Below are positions 8,804-17,237 of a stretch of DNA of 64,000 bases, piece by piece. A model generated the notes under the pieces. That model searched no databases, was not told the origin of the DNA, and worked only from the letters and a program-made list of their open reading frames with translations. Numbering within the stretch: position 1 is the first letter of the stretch; each line of letters opens with the position of its first letter. Both the position numbers and the translations under genes were made by a program. Source of the DNA: Salinisphaera sp002433465 (GTDB lineage Bacteria > Pseudomonadota > Gammaproteobacteria > Nevskiales > Salinisphaeraceae). Where the stretch lies: contig NZ_APNL01000002.1 in assembly GCF_040361435.1 (NCBI RefSeq), forward strand, positions 186,001 through 250,000. Direction: 5' to 3'.

Positions 8804-9841
8804 CTACTCGAAATGCTCGCGCCAGCGCTGCACCGCCACCTGTTCCTTGACCAGATCGAGGATCTCGATCACCGCGTCGCGTAGCTCCGAATTCTGGCCG
8901 ATATCGTCGGCCAGCAGGCGGGTGACCACGCTGTCGGTGATGTTCTGGACCAGGGCATCGAAATCCTGGGACGACAGTCCTTCGACGGCTTCGTCGAGAA
9001 TGTTGTTCACCGTTTCGGTAATGGCCTCGTCGAGCGCATGGGTCACGAAGCTGCCCAGCATGGGCACGCGTTCGAGATTGCGCAGCGCGCTGTTGTTGTT
9101 CACGCCGCGGTTGACCACGTTGGCCACATAGGCCTGTAGTTCGTCGCGATTGGCCTTGTAGGCGGCCATGATCGCGTTTTCGATATGGGTGCTGGTGGCA
9201 TTCACCAGACGCTGCTGGCGCGGCTGGATGACTTCGCGCACCACCCGATGGGACAGCTCCTGGCCGCCGCTTTCCAGCTCTTCCTGGGCGCCGGAGAGCA
9301 CCTTGATGACCACCCGGTCGGAGATTTCTTCGACCACGATGTCGTAGTAGACCATGAAGGTCTTGTAGACCGCCCAGTTGCGGATATCGATCACGCCCAG
9401 CCGCTGCAGGCGCATGAGAATGGTGATAACGCGCAGTACGCGCAAAAAGCGAAACCCGGCTACCGGAATGCAGCCGAGCACGTCGTACCAGCGCGCGAAC
9501 GGGTAGAAATACCAGCGGTAATAGCGCTTCTGGACGATGGCGATCGCCCAGCCGGCGAGCACGTCGGCCAGGAAAATCGCGACGAACACCAGATCGATGG
9601 CCACGAAGTTTTCGTGCACCGAGGTTTCATACCAGCCGTGCAGCCCCGGCGCAGTGGCCTCGAACACGCCGGCCAGCGGGCCGATCGCAAACAGCGCATC
9701 GAAGATGATGAGCGCGAGATTGAGCGATACCAGGCCAATGATGGCCAGATCCCAGAGCAGAAAGAGCCGCTCGCTCCACGTGCGATCGCCGCTGACGATC
9801 GCAAACGGCCGCGGCGTATCGGGGTGATCGTGATCGCTCAC
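8804..9841 (-). CDS. Voltage-sensor-like membrane protein without a visible pore module
   Basis: 345 residues. About four hydrophobic segments occupy residues 25-145: LFLLWDLAIIGLVSLNLALII, an acidic IDLVFVAIFLADVLAGWAIAI, FARWYDVLGCIPVAGF, and an S4-like helix with arginines at three-residue steps (RFLRVLRVITILMRLQRL). No S5-pore-S6 with a selectivity filter follows. The rest (about 160-345) is predicted soluble helix. This resembles the ion-transport-protein superfamily but could be a sensor or a proton-conducting domain only. The start is GTG at 9839-9841, overlapping the TGA of the patatin gene. The pairing suggests a joint membrane function. Confidence 0.75.
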   Translation of the reverse strand: MSDHDHPDTPRPFAIVSGDRTWSERLFLLWDLAIIGLVSLNLALIIFDALFAIGPLAGVFEATAPGLHGWYETSVHENFVAIDLVFVAIFLADVLAGWAIAIVQKRYYRWYFYPFARWYDVLGCIPVAGFRFLRVLRVITILMRLQRLGVIDIRNWAVYKTFMVYYDIVVEEISDRVVIKVLSGAQEELESGGQELSHRVVREVIQPRQQRLVNATSTHIENAIMAAYKANRDELQAYVANVVNRGVNNNSALRNLERVPMLGSFVTHALDEAITETVNNILDEAVEGLSSQDFDALVQNITDSVVTRLLADDIGQNSELRDAVIEILDLVKEQVAVQRWREHFE

Positions 9842-11328
9842 GAGGGGCGTGCCTCGCGCTCGTGCGCGAACAGGCTCACCGTGCGCAGCATTTCACGCAC
9901 CTCGGGCATACGGGTCTCCATTTCCTGGTAGCCCCAGCCCACCGACAGATCGAGGGCGTCGGGGCTGGGCACGATATTCAACGGCGACAGCGTGTGATCG
10001 AAGCGCACCATGGTGTCGGCATAGACACGGTTGACCCGCATCTGCATCTGTACGGTCTGGGTGATCGGCCATAGCCATAAATTCTTGGCGTCGACGCGAG
10101 GAAAGAAACAATCGAAGGCCAGATAATAGGCATTGCGGGTCGCCGCACGCCCGGCGGCCACACCGCGCCAGGCTGCCCGTGCCGGCACGTTGTCTGCCAT
10201 GCCACCGTCGACGATCGCGGCCAGTTCTCGGGTGGCCATGAGCTCGGCAAATATCTCACGGGTCACGCCTGCGCCGGGCCCCGGCTCGTATTGCAGAATA
10301 CTGGGCACGGCCGCCGAAAATCCGGCCGCATCCACGGCATGCACCTGGCGGGTGTCGGTATCGCGTCCGAGCACGATCGGCTCCACCACGTCGGCGCTGA
10401 AGAACTGCAGCAGGCGGGCAAAACGCGCGGCGACCCGCATCCACATGGGCAGCCAGCGTTCGGCGCCTTCGTTGGGTGCGCGCACGTCCGAGGGCAGGCG
10501 TTCGTAGGGCCGTCGACGAATACCGGCCACCACCAGATCCAGCGGAATCTCCATTTCATCCAGACGCAGCGGCCGGCGCAGATCGCCGGTGGACATGCGT
10601 TGATGCAATGCCCGCAGGTGCAGATGCAGCAGGCCGGGCAGACAGAATTCGCTGCGCCGTCGCGCGGCCGTGAAGATATCGGCGTTCTTGAGCTTGCGGG
10701 CAAAATCCAGATAGTCGGATACGTCGGCATGCCGGCGCTGTGCACGAAACAGGCCCAGAATCGCGCCGATGGAATTGCCCACCATATAGTCCGGGATCAG
10801 CCCGTCTTCCATCAGACGCGCGAAGGCGCCGGCATAGACATAGCCGGAGCCGCCCCCGCCGCCGGCCACGATCACCAGCGAGCGCTTGCCGGCCTCGCGG
10901 TCGAGCGCGGCGCCGTCACACTCCTCGCCGTGGTCGGCCAGCAGTTGGCGGCGCAGCTCGATACAACGGCTGCGCGCCTCGGCCACCGCTTCGTGGCAGT
11001 ACAACAGCTTCTGTTCGGCGGTCGCCGAGCCGCGCAGCCGATCGTAAAGATGTTCCAGAAGCCAGGCACGCAGCGGCATGATGCGCGCGGCATCGACGTG
11101 GATATCGCGCCGCGTGCCGGGAATACGAAATACATGCAGGCGGGCCATGCCCAGGGCATAGCGCAGGCATTCGTAGTCGGATTGCGCGACCGTCGAGGGT
11201 GCGGCCAGCCAGGCGCGTACCAGCGCCCGTTCCATGCGCTGCAGCTGCAGGCGCTCGCGCTCGTCGCGATCGGCTGCGGCATCGGCGCCCACCGGACTCG
11301 ACGTGTCTGCCCCCAGTGCGCTACTCAT
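9838..11328 (-). CDS. Patatin-like phospholipase
   Basis: 496 residues. A helical N-terminal region of about 150 residues precedes the patatin core: oxyanion loop GGGGGSGYVYAG (156-167), nucleophile elbow GNSIG with Ser186, and the Asp of the dyad in DGGMADN (Asp374). The glycine-rich loop is GGGGG-S-GYVYAG rather than the standard GGGxRG. The predicted reaction is hydrolysis of membrane lipids or acylglycerols. No signal peptide is visible, so it is probably cytoplasmic. The ATG (11326-11328) overlaps the TAA of a small upstream frame (TAATG), and its TGA overlaps the GTG of the voltage-sensor-like gene. Confidence 0.88.
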   Translation of the reverse strand: MSSALGADTSSPVGADAAADRDERERLQLQRMERALVRAWLAAPSTVAQSDYECLRYALGMARLHVFRIPGTRRDIHVDAARIMPLRAWLLEHLYDRLRGSATAEQKLLYCHEAVAEARSRCIELRRQLLADHGEECDGAALDREAGKRSLVIVAGGGGGSGYVYAGAFARLMEDGLIPDYMVGNSIGAILGLFRAQRRHADVSDYLDFARKLKNADIFTAARRRSEFCLPGLLHLHLRALHQRMSTGDLRRPLRLDEMEIPLDLVVAGIRRRPYERLPSDVRAPNEGAERWLPMWMRVAARFARLLQFFSADVVEPIVLGRDTDTRQVHAVDAAGFSAAVPSILQYEPGPGAGVTREIFAELMATRELAAIVDGGMADNVPARAAWRGVAAGRAATRNAYYLAFDCFFPRVDAKNLWLWPITQTVQMQMRVNRVYADTMVRFDHTLSPLNIVPSPDALDLSVGWGYQEMETRMPEVREMLRTVSLFAHEREARPS

Positions 11329-11525
11329 TACCGCCCGGGCCCGACCGGCTGTATGGCCACGCCCATACGATCGCCCAGCCTGGGCAGCGCCGGGCCTTGC
11401 TGAGCGTCAGCGATGCAGGCACGCGCCGGCGAAACGCGTGTCGGCCTTGCATTGCGCCTGGTGGCAGCCGTGTTTTGAGACATGCGTCTCGCCTTTTCGA
11501 TCATGTCTGACAATCTGGCCAGCAT
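11328..11525 (-). CDS. Small basic hypothetical protein upstream of patatin (doubtful)
   Basis: 65 residues, basic and Arg-rich (SDMIEKARRMSQNTAATRRNAR). I do not recognise it. In favour: it starts with ATG in the gap before the patatin gene and its TAA overlaps the patatin ATG by one base, a usual coupling arrangement. Against: no ribosome binding site is visible before its ATG and its composition is what a random GC-rich frame would give. If it is not a gene, the 11329-11567 gap holds only the patatin promoter. Confidence 0.3.
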   Translation of the reverse strand: MLARLSDMIEKARRMSQNTAATRRNARPTRVSPARACIADAQQGPALPRLGDRMGVAIQPVGPGR

Positions 11526-11567
11526 AACGTACCCGTACCGAACATCGGCAGATCGAGAACGCCGGTC

Positions 11568-12575
11568 TCAACCGTCCTCGGCCTCGAGACTGTCAGCGTA
11601 TTCGGTGACCAGCGGCGCGGCATCGATGCCGCGCTCGCGCAGATAAGCCACGAGCACGTCGGTGCGGCCATGGGTGGCCAACACGCGGCGGGCACCGGTT
11701 TGCTCGATGGTACGGATCAGCCCCGGCCAGTCGGCGTGATCGGAGAGCACGAAGCCGCGGTCGTAGCCGCGTCGGCGGCGATTGCCGCGAATACGCATCC
11801 AGCCCGAGGCAAAACCGGTTTCGTGGTGTTTGAAGCGCCGCATCCAGCGCGAGCCGGCCGCCGACGGCGGCGCCATGACCAGCGCGCCGGCGAAATCGGC
11901 CTTGCGATCCTGGGCGCTCACCGGCTCGGTGGGTAGCATGGCAACGCCGGCCTCGCGATAGATCTCGGTCAAGGGCACCAGCGCGCCGTGCAGATAGACC
12001 GTTTCGTCGGTCAGGCGTGCCAGTTCGGCGAGCAGACGCTGGGCCTTGCCCAGCGAGTACGAAAACAACACGCTGGTCTTGCCGGCATTCGCGTTTGCCT
12101 GCCACCAGGCACGTATATCGGCCGCCACGTCGGCGGTGTCGGCCCAGCGATACACGGGCAGCGCGAACGTAGCCTCGGTGATGAAGGTATCGCAGGGCAC
12201 GACTTCGAAATCCGTGCAGGTAGGATCGCGATCGCGCTTGTAGTCGCCCGAGGCCACCCAGACCTCGCCGTCGACTTCTACACGGATCTGGGCCGAGCCC
12301 AGCACATGTCCGGCCGGGTGAAACGATACGCGGGCTTCGCCAAAGCTGAGTTCGTCGCCGTACTCGATAGGCGTGAGTTCGATACCGCGGCCCAGGCGCT
12401 TGTAAAGGATGGGCGCGCTCTGTGCGGTGGCCCAGTAGTGGCCGTGGCCGCTGCGGGCATGGTCGGCATGGGCATGGGTAATCAGCGCCCGCTCGACCGG
12501 CCGCCACGGGTCGATATGGAAATCCCCTGCCGCGCAGTACAGGCCCTTGTCAGTGGGTTCGATTACGGCGGCCAT
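11568..12575 (-). CDS. Ligase-associated DNA exonuclease (metallo-beta-lactamase/beta-CASP fold)
   Basis: 335 residues. The metallo-beta-lactamase metal site is present: THAHADHARSG near 33-43, HPAGHVLGSAQI near 86 and ASGDYKRDRDP near 108; FVLSDHADW and VLATHGR give the beta-CASP histidines. It matches the family usually called ligase-associated DNA exonuclease, which normally sits beside an ATP-dependent DNA ligase and an Lhr-type helicase. Neither partner lies within the window. The ATG at 12573-12575 has an AGAGGA box upstream. It is 39 bp downstream of the TPR-sulfotransferase gene, so it may share its transcript. Confidence 0.88.
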   Translation of the reverse strand: MAAVIEPTDKGLYCAAGDFHIDPWRPVERALITHAHADHARSGHGHYWATAQSAPILYKRLGRGIELTPIEYGDELSFGEARVSFHPAGHVLGSAQIRVEVDGEVWVASGDYKRDRDPTCTDFEVVPCDTFITEATFALPVYRWADTADVAADIRAWWQANANAGKTSVLFSYSLGKAQRLLAELARLTDETVYLHGALVPLTEIYREAGVAMLPTEPVSAQDRKADFAGALVMAPPSAAGSRWMRRFKHHETGFASGWMRIRGNRRRRGYDRGFVLSDHADWPGLIRTIEQTGARRVLATHGRTDVLVAYLRERGIDAAPLVTEYADSLEAEDG

Positions 12576-12614
12576 CGCGGTCCTCTTTGTTGGTGCGCGC
12601 GCTCGTACGCCGTG

Positions 12615-14417
12615 CTAGGCAGAGCCTGCCAGGCTTTCGCGCAGTGGGGCGAGCCACGGTTCGTAAGTCTTCCAGCGGGCCAACGAGGATTGATACACGG
12701 GCTGGCGCACCTGCCAGACACTGGCGGTACGTACACCGCGTGCATGCCGATGAAAATCCAGGCAGCGCTCGTCCCAGTCCAGTCCGGTGAACTCGATCAG
12801 CCGCCGGCTCTGACTTTCCGGCTCGCGCACCAGATCTTCGTAGTCCACGGTGAGCATGGACAGCGGCAGGTGTTCGCACCAGTGCGCCATCAGTCGCTCG
12901 TGCTGACGATAGACGTGGCCGACATGGCCCAGATCGTAGGCAAAACGCAGGCCGCGGCTGAACAGCTGGAAATAACAGGAGAGCGCGTTGTCCATCGCGT
13001 CGCGCCGACAATAGATCACCCGGGCGTTGGGCAGGATCAAGGCGATCAAACCCAGCCACAGCATGTTGAAGGGCATCTTGTCGGTCACACGAACCGCCGC
13101 CGGCGCGCGGGCTTCGAGCCCGCCGAGATAGCGCTGTGCAAGCATTGTCGCCGCTTGCGGGGTCAGTCGATCGAGGCATTCGGGGTAGCGTTTATCGCTG
13201 CCGGTGATCACCGGCAGTTCGCGCACCATGCGCCGGATATCGTTGAGTTCACCAGCGCCATGGGCCTGCGGATGGCTGGCCACGATCTGTTCGACCAGGC
13301 TCGTACCCGAGCGCGGCATGCCCACGATCAGCAGCGGCCGTTCGCTGTCGTGGCCCATGCCATCGTGGGCTTGGAAAAAGTCGCGCGAGCAACGGCTCAG
13401 GATGCGCTCGATACGGGCATCGAACACGCTGCGATCGAAGGGTTCACGACGCGCATGCAACCGGTTGCCGGCCTCGAAGTGGGCAAAGGCCTGTGCGGCT
13501 GCCTTGCCCGCATCGAAATGCTGGCCGAGCGCGAAGTGCAGCTGGCTGCGTGCACGCGCGTCCAGATCCGGATCGGCGACAAGGCGTTGCATGGTGGCCA
13601 GGCGAGCGTCGGAAAAGACGTAGCGTCGATTGCTCATCAGCGCGGCATAGACCCAGCCCAGACCCGCGTCGAGATCCAGCGCCTGCTCGAAATGCGCCGT
13701 GGCCGCCTCGAATTGGCCCAGGCTCTGGCAGGCACTGCCCAGCCCGGCCCTGGCCTGTGCGTCATCCGGCGCCTGTGCCAGGCGCTCGGTGTAGAGCTTG
13801 GCGGCCTGTTCGTAGGCGCCGATCGCCGCCCATGCCGCGGCGAGTTCGCCCTGGGTCGTGCCATCCGCCGCTGCCCGGCTTTCAGCCTCGCGCAGGCGGG
13901 CCGCGGCGCCCTCGGGGTCGCCGCGCTCGAACATCAGGTTTGCGCTGCGCAGATAGGGGGCCAGCAACGCCGGCCGGGCACGGCAGACCTCTGCGTAGAC
14001 CGCCAGTGCGGCCTCGCTGTCGCCGGCCTGGGCCAGCGCATCGCCCAGATCGAGGCCGTTTTCTGCCCGGTCGGGCTGCAGCGCCCAGGCCCGCCGAAAG
14101 GCCGCGATCGCGCCCGTGGAATCGCCCAGCGCCCGCAGCAGACCGCCCAGGCTGTGGTGGTAAACCGGGTTGCTGGGCTGGTGTTCGACGGCGCGGCGCA
14201 ACAGCTTGACCGCGCTGTCGGGCTCGCGCTGCTGATGGGCGACGAGCGCTCGCATGCGCAGTGCTTCGGCGTAGTCGGGGTCGCGCCGTTTGATGCGTCG
14301 ATAACAGCCTTCGGCCTCTGCCAGCCGACCGGCTCGATGCAGGGCCACGCCCTCGGCCAGCGCGCTAGCCTGGGCCCTGGGGCCGGCATGGGTTCGGGAT
14401 GCAGCACGGCGGGTCAT
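12615..14417 (-). CDS. TPR-repeat sulfotransferase
   Basis: 600 residues. The first half is a series of tetratricopeptide repeats (for example AEGCYRRIKRRDPDYAEALRMRALVA and NPVYHHSLGGLLRALGDSTGAIAAFRRA). The second half is a sulfotransferase domain beginning at about 345 with the PAPS 5'-phosphosulfate loop IVGMPRSGTSLVEQIV and continuing with VTDKMPFNMLWLGLIALILPNARVIYCRR (3'-phosphate binding) and a C-terminal W-x-x-Y region. It would transfer sulfate from PAPS to an unknown acceptor; TPR-linked versions are common in marine Proteobacteria. No signal peptide. It starts at the ATG 14415-14417. Confidence 0.9.
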   Translation of the reverse strand: MTRRAASRTHAGPRAQASALAEGVALHRAGRLAEAEGCYRRIKRRDPDYAEALRMRALVAHQQREPDSAVKLLRRAVEHQPSNPVYHHSLGGLLRALGDSTGAIAAFRRAWALQPDRAENGLDLGDALAQAGDSEAALAVYAEVCRARPALLAPYLRSANLMFERGDPEGAAARLREAESRAAADGTTQGELAAAWAAIGAYEQAAKLYTERLAQAPDDAQARAGLGSACQSLGQFEAATAHFEQALDLDAGLGWVYAALMSNRRYVFSDARLATMQRLVADPDLDARARSQLHFALGQHFDAGKAAAQAFAHFEAGNRLHARREPFDRSVFDARIERILSRCSRDFFQAHDGMGHDSERPLLIVGMPRSGTSLVEQIVASHPQAHGAGELNDIRRMVRELPVITGSDKRYPECLDRLTPQAATMLAQRYLGGLEARAPAAVRVTDKMPFNMLWLGLIALILPNARVIYCRRDAMDNALSCYFQLFSRGLRFAYDLGHVGHVYRQHERLMAHWCEHLPLSMLTVDYEDLVREPESQSRRLIEFTGLDWDERCLDFHRHARGVRTASVWQVRQPVYQSSLARWKTYEPWLAPLRESLAGSA

Positions 14418-14474
14418 CGGATCATCCTAACCTGTGGCGAAACGCCTCGCCGCCGCGTTCACAAACGCGGGGCA

Positions 14475-14500
14475 CAAAAAAGCCCCGGCGAACCGGGGCT
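14475..14500 (-). terminator. Intrinsic terminator of the DcaP-like porin gene
   Basis: Reading on the minus strand: an 8-bp GC-rich stem (AGCCCCGG/CCGGGGCT) with a TTCG loop, followed by a run of T (forward A run at 14475-14481). It lies about 45 bp after the porin stop. Confidence 0.9.
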
Positions 14501-14505
14501 TCAAG

Positions 14506-14529
14506 GCGCCCGGCACGAGTGCCGGGCGC
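14506..14529. repeat. Perfect 11-bp inverted repeat after the porin stop
   Basis: GCGCCCGGCAC and GTGCCGGGCGC separated by two bases, between the porin stop and its terminator. As RNA it would fold into a strong hairpin and may protect the 3' end from exonucleases or reinforce termination. Confidence 0.75.
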
Positions 14530-14545
14530 GTCATACAGCCGCGAT

Positions 14546-15949
14546 CTAGAAGTTGTAGATCGTGGAGAACTGTACGTTCTGGGCGGTGGCGTCGGTACCG
14601 CTCTGCCTTTCGTATTCGACCCGGTTGTACTCGATACCCAGCGTCAGCGGGTCCACCGGCGTATAGAGCAGGTTCACGTGCGCCGACGACGAGTTGTCGT
14701 GCAGGCCGTCGGTGCTGCCAACGAAGTCATCCGGGTTCTCGGAGTAGGCCTTGCCGTAGATGAGGTTCGTCGTGAGCGTCGAGGTGAGCTCCTGCGAGAT
14801 GGTGCCGATGAAGCCGTAACGCTCGATCGCTTCCAGATCGCCGTCGCTGGTGACATAGGCATCCGCACCGCCGGCCGGCAGATAGGCGTACTTGCCGATG
14901 CCCTTGCCGTAGACGCTGGAGACCATGAGCGTGGTCTTGGTGGGCAGGGTCAGCGAGCCACCGAGGTTCAGGCCGTAGCCGACCACGGAATCCTCGTCGG
15001 AATCGCCGGTGCCAGTGACGTCGTTCACGTCGGCCTTGAGATAACGGCCGATGGCGGCGGCCTGCACGCTGAACGGGCCGTTCGAGTTCTTCAGACGAAT
15101 CACCATGTCCGGCAGGGTGTTTTCCGTCCCCGTGCCGTCTTCGAGGCCACGGAAATCCGGATCGGCGTCGTCGCCAGCGATCACGGTGCCGCCGCCCGGA
15201 TTCTCCAGCGAGAAATCGACGCTGGTGTTGTCACCGGCATCCATGGTGTAGCGCACCTGGGCCTGGCGTTCGAACAGCTGGGCCTGCGGGCCGTAGAAGT
15301 TGAGCGTGGTGCCGTAGTTGAAGTCGGAGAAAGTGGACCAGTCGCGACCGATCAACCAGTTGCCGAAGGTCAGATAGGCACGACGCACGCGCGGGCCGAC
15401 GCTGCCGTCAAAGCTGGAGTCGTACGGCTGACCGTAGAGATCCATTTCGATATAGCCGCCCACGTCGCCGTATTCGGTCGGCGTGGTGGTGTGCAGGCGC
15501 AGGCGCGTCTGTTTGATGGTGGCACCCAGGTCCGCGTCGCCGGGGCGATCGGTACCCTTGCTATCCAGCGTGCCGATGGCATCGGACGGGCCGAGCGAGG
15601 CGCCGTGGTCGTCTTCGAAATCGTAGATGGCATCGAACTTGAAGTAGCCGTCGATCTTCACGTTGGTGTTGCCCACCATGAAGCCATCGCTGTCTTCGGA
15701 CTTGCGCACCAGCTGCTTGTCCGAACGCGGCGATGCCTGCGTCTGCTTCATTTCTTCCTGCTGTGCCTGCAGCTCGTCAAAGCGCTGCTGCATCTGCTGG
15801 ATCTGGTCACGCAGCTGCTGCATCTGCTCTTGTTGGCTCTGGGCCATGGCCGGCATGGCCGAAAACAGCAGTGGTACCGCAACGGCGGTGCCGATCGCAC
15901 CACGCACAGACGCACGAACCGTGCTGGATTTGAACGTACTCGTCCCCAT
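14546..15949 (-). CDS. DcaP-like trimeric outer-membrane porin
   Basis: 467 residues. Signal peptide ends at AMPAMA. An N-terminal Gln-rich coiled coil of about 35 residues (EQMQQLRDQIQQMQQRFDELQ) precedes a beta-barrel that ends in aromatic-rich FSTIYNF with C-terminal Phe, as in outer-membrane proteins. VKIDGYFKFDAIYDFEDD and the coiled coil are typical of the DcaP family, which takes up small anionic compounds (dicarboxylates and similar). Single gene with its own terminator. Its ribosome binding site is a 12-nt perfect complement of a loop shared by the three sRNA-like units at 37.4-38.2 kb. Confidence 0.9.
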   Translation of the reverse strand: MGTSTFKSSTVRASVRGAIGTAVAVPLLFSAMPAMAQSQQEQMQQLRDQIQQMQQRFDELQAQQEEMKQTQASPRSDKQLVRKSEDSDGFMVGNTNVKIDGYFKFDAIYDFEDDHGASLGPSDAIGTLDSKGTDRPGDADLGATIKQTRLRLHTTTPTEYGDVGGYIEMDLYGQPYDSSFDGSVGPRVRRAYLTFGNWLIGRDWSTFSDFNYGTTLNFYGPQAQLFERQAQVRYTMDAGDNTSVDFSLENPGGGTVIAGDDADPDFRGLEDGTGTENTLPDMVIRLKNSNGPFSVQAAAIGRYLKADVNDVTGTGDSDEDSVVGYGLNLGGSLTLPTKTTLMVSSVYGKGIGKYAYLPAGGADAYVTSDGDLEAIERYGFIGTISQELTSTLTTNLIYGKAYSENPDDFVGSTDGLHDNSSSAHVNLLYTPVDPLTLGIEYNRVEYERQSGTDATAQNVQFSTIYNF

Positions 15950-15966
15950 CTCGTTTCTCCCTGAGA
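15950..15966 (-). promoter_or_regulatory. Porin mRNA leader with candidate sRNA target over the ribosome binding site
   Basis: The mRNA reads CUCAGGGAGAAA at 15965-15954, followed by CGAG and the AUG. The GGGAG is the Shine-Dalgarno sequence. The same 12 letters occur on the plus strand at 37522-37533, 37741-37752 and 38170-38181, so RNAs made from the minus strand there carry the exact antisense in a hairpin loop. Pairing would block ribosome binding. Confidence 0.6.
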
Positions 15967-16324
15967 TAAAAAGCTAGATCCCCCTGACCGTGTCCCACCA
16001 CGATCCGGCTAGAGCTGTACGTTACCCTACAAACACAGGGTTTTGCCAAGCCACTGCCGGGCGGGCGCGAACACGGCGCCAGCCGCCACAGCAAGCAAGG
16101 CGCCTGCCAACCACGCAAGAAAACGCAATTAAAAATTAACATTTCCTTATTATTTTCGATGAAGCAAGGCTTGTGCGGCCCCTCGGCAGCAGCGACGCGC
16201 GCCCTACGGGCACCCGGGTCGCGGTTTTGGAACGCACCGGGACTTTAGTCTCAGACGGTTACACGCACCGATCTGGAGCACGTCGTGCGCGCTGAGCGCG
16301 CGCAATGGCGCTACACTTGAACGC
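15967..16324. other. Divergent intergenic region, porin/5'-nucleotidase
   Basis: No gene seen. An AT-rich island at about 16127-16160 (AATTAAAAATTAAC) stands out from the GC-rich background and probably carries the porin promoter. A small inverted repeat ACCCT/AGGGT lies at about 16025-16042. I see no clear consensus -35/-10 pair. Confidence 0.5.
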
Positions 16325-17215
16325 ATGGACACGCACCCCGAAAAACTGGTCATCGGCATTTCCTCGCGCGCGCTGTTCGATCTCGAGCAAAGCCATCGCG
16401 TCTTCGAAACCGACGGCCGCGAGGCCTACTGCAACTACCAGATTGAACACGAGGAAGACGTACTGGAGCCGGGCGTCGCCTTCGGCCTGGTACGCAAGCT
16501 GCTGGCCCTGAACGAGGCAGGTAGCGAGCGCGTAGAGGTCATCCTGCTGTCGCGCAACAGCGCCGATACGGGCCTGCGGGTGTTTAATTCCATCGCCCAT
16601 CACAAACTGCCGATAAGCCGAGCGGCGTTTACCAGCGGCAGTTCCCCCTATCGCTATGTGAATGCGTTCGGCGCCGATCTGTTTCTGTCTGCCGACCCGG
16701 ACGACGTACGCGCTGCCCTCAAGGCCGGCTGTGCGGCGGCCACCATCGTGCCGGGCCATTCACTTGCGCACGAAGACGGCGAACTCAAGATCGCCTTCGA
16801 CGGCGACGCGGTGCTGTTTTCCGACGACGCCGAACGCATCTTCAAGGAACAGGGGCTGGAAGCGTTTGCCGCCAGCGAAGTCAGCTCAGCGGGTGAACCG
16901 CTGCCGGGCGGGCCGTTCAAGGCATTCCTGGAGGCGCTGACCCGGATTCAGGCCGAATTCGACCCGGCCCATTGCCCGATTCGCACCGCGCTGGTCACGT
17001 CACGCAGCGCGCCCGCTCATGAACGCGTGATCCGTACGCTACGGGCCTGGCATATCCGTATCGACGAAGCGCTGTTCCTGGGGGGTATGACCAAGGCCGA
17101 GTTCCTGGAAGCCTTCGGCGCCGATATTTTCTTCGACGATCAGGCAACCCATATCGGCAGCGCCTCGCAGCGCGTGGCCGCCGGCCATGTACCGCATGGC
17201 GTAGCTAATGAATAG
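16325..17215 (+). CDS. Cytosolic 5'-nucleotidase (NT5C1/cN-I family)
   Basis: 296 residues. HAD-like phosphohydrolase of the family related to eukaryotic cN-I, which dephosphorylates AMP and other nucleoside monophosphates. Recognisable parts: VIGISSRALFDLE at 9-21, LLSRNSADTGLRVFNSI around 75-91, and VNAFGADLFLSADPDDVRAA around 114; late in the protein SRSAPAHERVIRTLRAWHIRIDEALFLGGMTKAEFL and DIFFDDQATHIGSA give the last acidic motif. No signal peptide. Single gene with convergent neighbour 22 bp downstream. Confidence 0.88.
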   Translation: MDTHPEKLVIGISSRALFDLEQSHRVFETDGREAYCNYQIEHEEDVLEPGVAFGLVRKLLALNEAGSERVEVILLSRNSADTGLRVFNSIAHHKLPISRAAFTSGSSPYRYVNAFGADLFLSADPDDVRAALKAGCAAATIVPGHSLAHEDGELKIAFDGDAVLFSDDAERIFKEQGLEAFAASEVSSAGEPLPGGPFKAFLEALTRIQAEFDPAHCPIRTALVTSRSAPAHERVIRTLRAWHIRIDEALFLGGMTKAEFLEAFGADIFFDDQATHIGSASQRVAAGHVPHGVANE

Positions 17216-17237
17216 CGTACGGCTGGCGTCCTCTTGA

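Noticed and set aside
11988..14549. 853-residue open frame on the plus strand
   Set aside because: It lies opposite the exonuclease and sulfotransferase genes, which have clear family motifs; the frame is a by-product of high GC.
14399..15964. 521-residue open frame on the plus strand
   Set aside because: Antisense to the porin gene.
16023..16042. ACCCT/AGGGT inverted repeat upstream of the porin
   Set aside because: Five-bp arms are expected by chance in a GC-rich genome; not listed as an operator.
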